From assembly GCA_036384915.1 (NCBI GenBank), contig DASVLJ010000063.1, forward strand, positions 1 to 64,000: a stretch of DNA of 64,000 nt, given 5' to 3'. This document shows, one piece after another, positions 33,886 to 41,220 of this stretch. The position numbers and the translations under genes were made by a program. Positions within the stretch are counted from its first letter, which is position 1. Every line of letters starts with the position of its first letter. Below the pieces are notes generated by a model, which made no database searches, was not told the DNA's origin, and worked only from the letters and a program-made list of their open reading frames with translations. Source of the stretch: PKWO01 sp036384915. GTDB taxonomy: Bacteria > Pseudomonadota > Gammaproteobacteria > Burkholderiales > Burkholderiaceae_D.

Positions 33886-35523
33886 ATGCTAGACCTACCC
33901 ATTCTGGCCAAGGAACGGACGGTAGCCGGCCCTGGCTTCAATCGCTGGCTGGTTCCCCCTGCAGCTTTGGCGATCCACCTGTGCATCGGCATGGCTTACG
34001 GTTTTTCCGTGTTCTGGCTGCCCTTGTCCAAGGCCATCGGCATCAAGGCGCCCATCGCCTGTGCCGCGGATGCCGGTTTCTTCGACGTGGTTTTCTCCAG
34101 TACATGCGACTGGAAAGTCTCGATGCTGGTCTGGATGTACACCATGTTCTTCGTTTTCCTCGGCTCCGCTGCGGCGATCTGGGGCGGTTGGCTCGAGCAC
34201 GCGGGACCGCGCAAGGCTGGCGTGGTGGCGGCAATCTGCTGGTGCGGCGGCTTGGTGATTTCGGCTGTCGGCGTCAATCTGCACCAGATCTGGATCATGT
34301 GGCTGGGTTCCGGGGTGATTGGCGGCATTGGCCTGGGCCTGGGTTATATCTCTCCCGTGTCGACGCTGATCAAATGGTTTCCGGACAAGCGCGGCATGGC
34401 AACCGGCATGGCCATCATGGGCTTCGGCGGCGGTGCGATGGTGGGCTCGCCCCTGGCCGACAAATTCATGAAGTTTTTTGCCACGCCGGATTCCGTCGGC
34501 GTGTGGCAAACTTTCCTGGCGCTGGCCGTGATCTACTTTGTCTTCATGATGGGTGGCGCCTTCGGCTACCGCGTACCTGCCGCCGGCTGGAAACCGGAAG
34601 GCTGGACCGCGCCCGTCAAGCAATCCGACAATGCCATGATCGCCAAGCGCCATGTGCACCTGAATGAAGCCATGCGCACCAAGCAATTCTGGCTGATCTG
34701 GACCGTGCTGTTGCTGAACGTGACGGCCGGTATCGGCGTGATCGCCATGGCTTCGCCGATTTTGCAGGAAGTCTTCGCGGGCCAGTTGATCCATCTTAAT
34801 CTGGCATACAATCAATTGGATCAAGACCAGATCAAGCGCATCGCCACCATAGGCGCGGCCTTCGCCGGCTTGATTTCGCTGTTCAATATCGCCGGTCGAT
34901 TCCTTTGGGCTTCGTTCTCCGACGTGATCGGGCGCAAGACGACTTATACGGTGTTTTTCGTGCTCGGCACCATCCTGTACGCTTCGGCACCGTCGCTGGC
35001 CCATGCCGGCAACAAGGCGCTGTTCATCGCGGCAATCTGCATCATCCTGACCATGTATGGCGGCGGCTTCTCGACCGTGCCGGCTTACTTGGCCGACATG
35101 TTCGGCACCCAAATGGTGGGCGCGATCCATGGCCGCCTGCTTACGGCCTGGTCGGCTGCGGGCATCTTCGGCCCGCTCTTGATCAACTATATCCGCGATT
35201 ACCAGCTCGGGCAGGGCGTTCCCAAGGCACAAGCCTACGATATGACGATGTATATCCTGGCCGGCTTGCTGGTACTGGGCTTCATCTGCAATCTGCTGGT
35301 CACGCCTGTGGCCGACAAGCACTTCATGAGTGACGAAGAATTGGCCAAGGAACAGCGACTCGCGCACGAGCGAGAAGCGGCGGCCAACGCTGCCGTCGCC
35401 ACGACGGGAACCGGCGGCAAGAGCAGCGAGCTCACCCTCGTGCTGGCCTGGCTGGCAGTGCTTATTCCCATCGCCTGGGGTGCCTATATTTCCATCGGCA
35501 AGGTCCTGGTGATCTTCGAGTAA
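33886..35523 (+). CDS. MFS transporter of the oxalate/formate antiporter (OFA) family
   Basis: A 545-residue membrane protein with 12 predicted spans plus an extra hydrophobic segment at the C-terminus (TLVLAWLAVLIPIAWGAYISIG). It has the OFA marks: IHLCIGMAYGFSVFWLPLSK at the N-terminus, SPVSTLIKWFPDKRGMATG and AGRFLWASFSDVIGRK. An extension of about 45 residues between the two halves (FFDVVFSSTCDWK) is typical of proteobacterial members. The substrate (oxalate, formate or another carboxylate) cannot be read from sequence. No oxalate decarboxylation genes are adjacent. The ribosome-binding site AAAGGAG is strong. Confidence 0.9.
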   Translation: MLDLPILAKERTVAGPGFNRWLVPPAALAIHLCIGMAYGFSVFWLPLSKAIGIKAPIACAADAGFFDVVFSSTCDWKVSMLVWMYTMFFVFLGSAAAIWGGWLEHAGPRKAGVVAAICWCGGLVISAVGVNLHQIWIMWLGSGVIGGIGLGLGYISPVSTLIKWFPDKRGMATGMAIMGFGGGAMVGSPLADKFMKFFATPDSVGVWQTFLALAVIYFVFMMGGAFGYRVPAAGWKPEGWTAPVKQSDNAMIAKRHVHLNEAMRTKQFWLIWTVLLLNVTAGIGVIAMASPILQEVFAGQLIHLNLAYNQLDQDQIKRIATIGAAFAGLISLFNIAGRFLWASFSDVIGRKTTYTVFFVLGTILYASAPSLAHAGNKALFIAAICIILTMYGGGFSTVPAYLADMFGTQMVGAIHGRLLTAWSAAGIFGPLLINYIRDYQLGQGVPKAQAYDMTMYILAGLLVLGFICNLLVTPVADKHFMSDEELAKEQRLAHEREAAANAAVATTGTGGKSSELTLVLAWLAVLIPIAWGAYISIGKVLVIFE

Positions 35524-35609
35524 GTTCCATTCGGCGGTTACGGCGCGCAGCCCGGGCCGCCTTCCGCGCTGCGGGATCAGGTAAAATGCGGTTTTACCGC
35601 TATCTCATA

Positions 35610-35640
35610 ACGGCTTTGGCATTCCAAGGCCGTTTTTCTT
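35610..35640 (+). terminator. Terminator-like hairpin directly before gltX
   Basis: ACGGCTTTGG CATT CCAAGGCCGT followed by TTTTTCTTT ends only four bases before the gltX ATG. A -10-like TAAAAT lies upstream at 35582-35587 within GGTAAAATGCGGTTTTACC, itself an inverted repeat. It could simply terminate the transporter mRNA, but the second promoter upstream would then place it in the gltX leader, as in attenuation. gltX lacks a visible ribosome-binding site. Confidence 0.65.
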
Positions 35641-35644
35641 TACC

Positions 35645-37057
35645 ATGACCGCTGCCAACCCCACTCAAATCCGTACCCGCTTTGCTCCCAGTCCAACCGG
35701 CTACCTGCACGTGGGGGGCGCCCGCACTGCGCTGTATTCCTGGGCCTATGCGCGTCGTCACGGTGGCGTATTCGTCCTGCGCATCGAAGACACCGATCTG
35801 GAACGCTCCACACCTGAAGCCGTGCAAGCCATCATCGACGGCATGCAATGGTTGGGCTTGAATCACGACGAGGGTCCGTTCTACCAGATGAAGCGCATGG
35901 ATCGCTATCGCGAAGTCATCGCGCAAATGTTGGCGGCCGGTACGGCTTATTATTGTTATTCCTCGCGCGCGGAATTGGATGCCATGCGCGAGCGCGCCAT
36001 GGCCGCCGGCCTGAAGCCGCGCTATGACGGCACTTGGCGCCCGGAGCCGGGCAAGACCTTGCCGCCGATTCCCGAAGGTGTGCAACCGGTGGTGCGTTTC
36101 CGCAACCCGCTCGATGGCGACGTCAGCTGGGACGACGTGGTCAAGGGCAATATCACCATTTCGAACAAGGAGCTGGACGACCTCGTCATCGCGCGTCCCG
36201 ACGGTACGCCGACCTACAACTTCTGCGTCGTGGTCGACGATTGGGACATGGGCATCACCCACGTCATCCGCGGCGACGACCACGTCAACAACACGCCGCG
36301 CCAGATCAATATCCTGGCTGCGTTGGGCGCCAAGCTGCCGCTGTATGGCCACTTGCCGATGATTCTCGATGGCGATGGCAAGAAGCTCTCCAAGCGCACC
36401 GGTGCCGCCGCCGTGACCGAGTTCGAAGGCATGGGCTACCTGCCCGAAACCATGTTGAACTATCTCGCGCGCCTGGGTTGGGCCCACGGCGACGACGAAG
36501 TATTCAGCATGGAGCAATTCTGTAACTGGTTCGATCTCGACCATTTGACGAGCTCGGCCGCACGCTTCGACATGGACAAGCTGAAGTGGCTCAACAACCA
36601 CTACATCAAGGAAGCCAGCCTCGAGCGGCTGGAAGGTCTGGTACGTCCGCGCCTCCAAGCCCTGGGCGCGAATTTTGACGGCGCGCCGGCACTGCAAACG
36701 GCGTTGGCCATGCTGCGCGAACGCGCTCACACGACCGTTGAACTGGCCGAGGCGGCCATCCTGTTCTATCGTCAGCCCGAGCCGGCAGCCGACCTGCTGG
36801 CTCAGCACATGACCGATGCGGTCAAGCCAGCGCTGGCGCAATTCGCCGAGGCGTGCGGGAGCGTTGAATGGAACAAGGCCGCCATTTCCGCAACCTTGAA
36901 GGAAGTGCTGGCCGCGCACAAGCTCAAGATGCCGCAACTGGCCATGCCGCTGCGCCTGGCCTTGACGGGGCAGTTGCAGACGCCGGCCATCGATGCGGTG
37001 ATCGAGCTGTTCGGCCGTGAAACCGTTCTTGCTCGCCTGGCAAAATACACCGCGTGA
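35645..37057 (+). CDS. gltX: Glutamyl-tRNA synthetase
   Basis: A 470-residue class I synthetase of normal length that attaches Glu to tRNA-Glu. HIGH region: RFAPSPTGYLHVGGARTAL; KMSKS region: GKKLSKRTGA (about residue 245). The remainder is the anticodon-binding domain. Its cognate tRNA-Glu(TTC) is encoded 200 bases downstream. The hairpin and T-run four bases before the start replace the usual ribosome-binding site. Confidence 0.97.
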   Translation: MTAANPTQIRTRFAPSPTGYLHVGGARTALYSWAYARRHGGVFVLRIEDTDLERSTPEAVQAIIDGMQWLGLNHDEGPFYQMKRMDRYREVIAQMLAAGTAYYCYSSRAELDAMRERAMAAGLKPRYDGTWRPEPGKTLPPIPEGVQPVVRFRNPLDGDVSWDDVVKGNITISNKELDDLVIARPDGTPTYNFCVVVDDWDMGITHVIRGDDHVNNTPRQINILAALGAKLPLYGHLPMILDGDGKKLSKRTGAAAVTEFEGMGYLPETMLNYLARLGWAHGDDEVFSMEQFCNWFDLDHLTSSAARFDMDKLKWLNNHYIKEASLERLEGLVRPRLQALGANFDGAPALQTALAMLRERAHTTVELAEAAILFYRQPEPAADLLAQHMTDAVKPALAQFAEACGSVEWNKAAISATLKEVLAAHKLKMPQLAMPLRLALTGQLQTPAIDAVIELFGRETVLARLAKYTA

Positions 37058-37086
37058 AATTAATTTAGATTTTTTTGCAGAAAGTA

Positions 37087-37116
37087 TTTACACGCCAGAA
37101 AAAACCTTGCTATAAT
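37087..37116 (+). promoter_or_regulatory. Promoter of the tRNA-Ala/tRNA-Glu transcript
   Basis: TTTACA (37087-37092), an 18-base spacer and TATAAT (37111-37116) form a near-consensus sigma-70 promoter, 15 bases before the mature tRNA-Ala. A GC-rich discriminator is not seen. Confidence 0.8.
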
Positions 37117-37131
37117 CTCGTTTCTTCGCAA

Positions 37132-37207
<76 letters not shown>

Positions 37208-37264
37208 ACCGAAGTTTGCCGATCGAGGTACGGTCGGCTAGGCTGGAAGTCGAGACAGGTCACT

Positions 37265-37340
37265 GTCCCCATCGTCTAGAGGCCTAGGACATCACCCTTT
37301 CACGGTGAGTACCGGGGTTCGAATCCCCGTGGGGACGCCA
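37265..37340 (+). tRNA. tRNA-Glu (anticodon TTC)
   Basis: A 76-base cloverleaf with CCA encoded as GCCA. The acceptor GTCCCCA pairs with TGGGGAC, the anticodon loop CTTTCAC contains TTC, and the T-arm is CCGGGGTTCGAATCCCCG. It is co-transcribed with tRNA-Ala and follows the gene for its own synthetase. Confidence 0.97.
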
Positions 37341-37347
37341 AGTCAGG

Positions 37348-37389
37348 AAACGCCCGATAGTGTAAAAGCTGTCGGGCGTTTTTCTTTTT
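37348..37389 (+). terminator. Rho-independent terminator of the tRNA operon
   Basis: AAACGCCCGA and TCGGGCGTTT form a ten-base stem with a 14-base loop, followed by TTTTCTTTTT, directly behind tRNA-Glu. Confidence 0.92.
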
Positions 37390-37453
37390 GCAGGCTGCAA
37401 AGGGGCGGTAGGTTGCGACGGCCGGCGCAACTCACCGACCCTTTGCGGCAATA

Positions 37454-38050
37454 TCAATCATCCATCATCCCCTTGCCGTCAAGAATCCGCTCCACGCACT
37501 TCTCGATCCGCGAAGCGCGCGTCGCCGATTGCTTGGCCCCGGCAAAATGCAGCAGGTAGGCGCGTTGCCGGCCCGGCGTCAGCGCTTCGAAAGCCTTCTT
37601 CAGCTTCGGCATGGCCTTGAATTTTGCCGTTAATTCTTCCGGTATGGGGCGTTCGGTGATCTTTTTCAATTCCACCTTCAAACCGGCCTTTTCCACCGCG
37701 ACAGCTTCTTTCAGAAAGCGTTTTAGCGCGCTCTCCAGCTTGTCCACGTCTTTCAAACTCGTGAAGCGAAGGACGCGCGACGATTGCGATTCCTCGCCTT
37801 GCGTCGACAAGATGCCTTTGGGGTCCTTGAGCAGGGCGCCCTTGAACAGCAACAGCGTGCAGCTTTCCTTGAACGGCTGGAAGATGACGATATTCTTGCC
37901 CTCGCTCGTGTAGCAGGGCTTGCCCCATTTGATGTCTTCGACCAGGCCGCAATCAAGTACGATCTCGCGCAGGCGCAGCATTTCATCGTGCCAGGTCTTG
38001 GCTCTGGAGAAGTAGGCGTCGGCCCGAGGGTTGGTGGCTTGCACGGTCAT
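37454..38050 (-). CDS. YdeI/OmpD-associated family protein
   Basis: A 198-residue cytosolic protein. The N-terminal half is DUF1801/YdhG-like (DCGLVEDIKWGKPCYTSEGKN, LLLFKGALLKDP). The C-terminal half has the YdeI pattern with IPEELTAKFKAMPKLKKAF and TPGRQRAYLLHFAGAK. Members are widespread; biochemical function is unknown. It stands alone, convergent with the tRNA operon. Confidence 0.85.
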   Translation of the reverse strand: MTVQATNPRADAYFSRAKTWHDEMLRLREIVLDCGLVEDIKWGKPCYTSEGKNIVIFQPFKESCTLLLFKGALLKDPKGILSTQGEESQSSRVLRFTSLKDVDKLESALKRFLKEAVAVEKAGLKVELKKITERPIPEELTAKFKAMPKLKKAFEALTPGRQRAYLLHFAGAKQSATRASRIEKCVERILDGKGMMDD

Positions 38051-38830
38051 GGCTTGCTTGTCTCCGAATTGATGTTCAATTTGCGTGGCACAACCTTACC
38101 ACAGCTGCGAACGCACCATGACTGCGCGCCCAGACGGAAAAAAGCCCGCCATGGGGGCGGGCCGAAATCCTTTCCTGGGGATAGCAGAGCGGATCGAGGA
38201 GGGGATGATCCGTCCTGCGCCAAATCCTTGGGGAAGAGGAGGAGACAAGTGCAGTTTGTCGCCTCCCGTTACGCACGAAAACGAATATCTCCGTATATCG
38301 ACATGACATGGCGCCGGCAACGCCACCGTGTGTTGCGCTCAAGTTTTCTTCGCGCACTACGCGCGCAGTACCGCGTAGTCCGTCCGCTCTTCCACCGCGA
38401 TGGCAACATACGCTGTCGACGTTGGACCAGTAGCGCGCCGCATTGGCGTGCAACTCCACCGGCGGCGCATGGTCGATCAATCGATTGAACCGCATCTTGC
38501 CGTCGATCTCGATGCCGCGATTTGATGGACGAGCATATGGTTCTTGATCTGTCGGAGCTGGGGCAATCCGACAGATGTTGGGGTGGGCCCCGTGTGTATT
38601 TGCGGCGCTAATTGTTAAATATTTTACTTGGTTGCATTTTGCTTTTGACCTGACTTCGTACAAGAAATCGATTTCATCTTCGATTTCCGTCGAAAATCCG
38701 GCTGATCCCTCATTACACTAGTTTTTGCCGGGCTACCAATCGTTTTCTTTGTGAATTGTTACTGCCGATTTTGCGTTGCCTGCCGGCTCCGCATCCGGGA
38801 TAATGGCGTTTCCTTTTTGTATACCAGTTC
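38051..38830. other. Non-coding region
   Basis: About 780 bases. A terminator on the minus strand at 38138-38162 implies a minus-strand transcript coming from the right. The open frame of 195 codons at 38076-38663 (minus) reads through that hairpin and lacks a recognisable domain, so I do not call it. The part 38560-38760 is AT-rich and probably carries the promoter of the gene at 38831. Confidence 0.5.
38138..38162 (-). terminator. Rho-independent terminator on the minus strand
   Basis: On the minus strand GCCCGCC and GGCGGGC form a seven-base GC stem with a five-base loop, followed by six T. No minus-strand gene is recognised within 600 bases to its right, so the terminated transcript is unknown and may be a small RNA. 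Confidence 0.75.
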
Positions 38831-40444
38831 ATGAGTCAGGCTTCCCCCAATTCGATCGAAGAACGCCTTTACGTGCTGCGTACCCGCTGGGAGCGCTACG
38901 TGGCCGACGGCCGGTTCGAGCAATTCATCGAATTCGCGGTGGCGGTCAACAGCCTGGCGGAATACTTCACGCGGCAGCGGCTGCCCGGCCTTGTGCGCTT
39001 GTGCGAAGGCCTGGAAAACGCCGCGCTGGCCAAGCTCGGCGACGACAGCACCCACCCGATCCCCGCACAGGACGTGAAATCCTTGCAGCGCCAGATCGAC
39101 ACCTTGTTCGGCTCGGTCGAAACTTCGCGCCCGGCTTCCGCCGAGCGCCGCGCCGAAGAACCGGCACAGAGCGTGCCCGAGATCGACTGGATCAAGCCGC
39201 GCTCGGTGTGGATGATGACGGCACCCGAGAAGCGCGACATGGGCGATGCGCTGTCGCGCCAGCTGCAATTCTTCGGCTTCAAAATCTACGAGCTCGACTG
39301 GGACGGCAACGACAGTCCGGAAGACATGCCGCTGGCCGTGCTATTCATCCCGGCCGACGAAGACACCAAGCCCGAGGAATTCGGCCGCATCGCCGCCGTC
39401 CGCGCCGCCTGCCCGGCGAGCCAATTGATCTATCTCGGCGCCCAGCCTTCGATCGAGCCCATCGTGGCCCTGATGCGCGCCGGCATCGACATCACCATTC
39501 CCGCCGAAGAGCAATCGTCCTCCGTGCTCAATTGCATCCTCGACCTGGTCAAGACCAACGAGCAGGAAAAATACCGCGTGCTGGTGGTGGAGGATTCGCG
39601 CGTGGCGATGGCGCTGATCCAGCGCACGCTGGCCCAGCACGGCATCGATACGCATGCGATCAACGAGCCGGGCAAATTGCTCTCGGTGCTCGAATCCTAC
39701 CGTCCCGACCTGATCCTGATGGACATGTACATGCCGCGTTTCAATGGCGTGGAAGCGACGCGCGTGCTGCGCCAGATGGCGGCTTACAGCGCGCTGCCCA
39801 TCGTCTACCTGTCCGGTGAATCGGCAGTGGGCATGCAGGTCGAAGCGCTGCGCCTGGGCGGCGACCAATTCCTGATCAAGCCCTTCAACCCGGTGCTGTT
39901 GGCGGCCGTGGTGAAGACCAAGATCGAACGCTTCCGCGAAACGCAGCGCTCCAGCCGCCTCGACGGCTTGACCGGCTTGCTCAACCATACGGCGGCAAAA
40001 TCCAGGCTCAAGACCATGGTGAGCCAGGCCGGCGAGCGCGGTTCGCTGACGCTGGCGATGATAGACATCGACCATTTCAAGTCGATCAACGACACCTACG
40101 GCCACCAGGTCGGCGATCACGTGATCCGCGGCCTGGCCTGGCTCCTGAAGGCGCGCCTGCGCTCGATCGACTTGATCGGCCGCTACGGCGGCGAGGAATT
40201 CATCGTTGCGCTGCCCGACGTCAATCCGGAACAGGCGCGCCAGGTGATAGACCGCATCCGCATCGACTTCTCGGCGCTGCCGCATGCCCACCCGGGCGGC
40301 GCGCTCTACGTCACGCTGTCGGGCGGTGTCGCCTCGTTCCCGTTCTACGATTCGGCCGTGAGCTTGACCGAGGCGGCAGACAAGGCGCTATTGCAGGCCA
40401 AGCGCCTGGGGCGCAACCGGATCGAGAAGGCCACGGCCGACTGA
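38831..40444 (+). CDS. Response regulator diguanylate cyclase
   Basis: A 537-residue cytosolic protein. Residues 1-95 are helical with an Hpt-like look but no clear phospho-His motif. Residues 120-240 look like a receiver fold without phospho-Asp (VLFIPADEDT). Residues 252-370 are a full receiver: VLVVEDS, phospho-Asp in LILMDMYMPRFNG, YLSGE and Lys in LIKPFNP. The final domain carries GGEEF (RYGGEEFIVALPD), so c-di-GMP synthesis controlled by phosphorylation is expected. No kinase gene is adjacent. Confidence 0.92.
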   Translation: MSQASPNSIEERLYVLRTRWERYVADGRFEQFIEFAVAVNSLAEYFTRQRLPGLVRLCEGLENAALAKLGDDSTHPIPAQDVKSLQRQIDTLFGSVETSRPASAERRAEEPAQSVPEIDWIKPRSVWMMTAPEKRDMGDALSRQLQFFGFKIYELDWDGNDSPEDMPLAVLFIPADEDTKPEEFGRIAAVRAACPASQLIYLGAQPSIEPIVALMRAGIDITIPAEEQSSSVLNCILDLVKTNEQEKYRVLVVEDSRVAMALIQRTLAQHGIDTHAINEPGKLLSVLESYRPDLILMDMYMPRFNGVEATRVLRQMAAYSALPIVYLSGESAVGMQVEALRLGGDQFLIKPFNPVLLAAVVKTKIERFRETQRSSRLDGLTGLLNHTAAKSRLKTMVSQAGERGSLTLAMIDIDHFKSINDTYGHQVGDHVIRGLAWLLKARLRSIDLIGRYGGEEFIVALPDVNPEQARQVIDRIRIDFSALPHAHPGGALYVTLSGGVASFPFYDSAVSLTEAADKALLQAKRLGRNRIEKATAD

Positions 40445-40508
40445 CGCCGGCCGTCCGGCACCACATACCAATGAGTGCGGCCAAGGCGCGCCGCGAAGGA
40501 GCAAGGCG

Positions 40509-40973
40509 ATGATATTGCGAACGATCATGGCGCTGGGCCTGGGCGCATTCATGCTGGCTGGCCCATGCCAGGCGGCGCCAGAGGAAGCGGCCGGGCACAT
40601 CACCGGCGTCGGCGGCGTATTCTTCAAGGCCAAGGACCCGAAGGCGCTGGCGGCCTGGTATCGCGACGTGCTGGGCATGCCGGTGCAAGCCTGGGGCGGC
40701 GCGGCGCTGCACTACGACGCGGCAAAGCATCCTCCGGCCGCGGCCTGGAGCGTCTTCCCTGCATCGACGAATTACTTCGCACCGTCGACCAGCGACTTCA
40801 TGATCAACTACACGGTCGACGACATGGACGCGATTCTTGCACGGCTGCGCGCGAAAGACGTCGCCGTCATCAAGCGCGACGACAGCGAGGCGAACGGCCG
40901 CTTCACCTGGATTCTCGACCCCGAGGGCAACAAGGTCGAGCTTTGGGAGCCCAAGCGTGCCGCCATGCCGTGA
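40509..40973 (+). CDS. Exported VOC/glyoxalase-fold protein
   Basis: A 154-residue protein with an N-terminal hydrophobic segment (TIMALGLGAFMLAGPCQA-AP) that reads as a signal peptide. The rest is a vicinal-oxygen-chelate domain: GVGGVFFKAKDPKALAAWYRDVLGM, then NYTVDDMDAILARLRAKDVAV and ILDPEGNKVELWEP. VOC proteins are usually cytosolic, so export is unusual. Substrate unknown. Confidence 0.82.
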   Translation: MILRTIMALGLGAFMLAGPCQAAPEEAAGHITGVGGVFFKAKDPKALAAWYRDVLGMPVQAWGGAALHYDAAKHPPAAAWSVFPASTNYFAPSTSDFMINYTVDDMDAILARLRAKDVAVIKRDDSEANGRFTWILDPEGNKVELWEPKRAAMP

Positions 40974-41153
40974 TTCGACCCGGCTTTCATGATCCGTGCG
41001 CGGCGGGTGACCAAGCGTTTGTTCAGAGGCTTGCCCGTTACGTCTGAAGGATGCGAAGCAGGCGGCGGGAACCAAGGCCGTGCTTCACCTGCCCTCGGCC
41101 TCGGATATCGCCTGCCTTCTTGAACGCTGGTGCCGTTGCCGGTAGACGCCACC

Positions 41154-41177
41154 TTCGATTTTTGAATGAAAGCTTCG
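41154..41177 (+). promoter_or_regulatory. hrpII-type box (TTCG-N16-TTCG)
   Basis: TTCG at 41154-41157 and TTCG at 41174-41177 are separated by exactly 16 bases, the element bound by HrpB/HrpX-type activators of type III secretion genes in Ralstonia and Xanthomonas. A YANNNT -10 match, CAGACT, follows at 41209-41214 after 31 bases, the expected distance. The element is 44 bases before the ankyrin gene ATG. Confidence 0.55.
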
Positions 41178-41220
41178 CATTCGCCCAGCGCCAGGGGACA
41201 GCTTCCCGCAGACTGTGACG

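Noticed and set aside
38076..38663. A 195-codon minus-strand frame
   Set aside because: It reads through a strong terminator hairpin with T-run and shows no known fold or ribosome-binding site.
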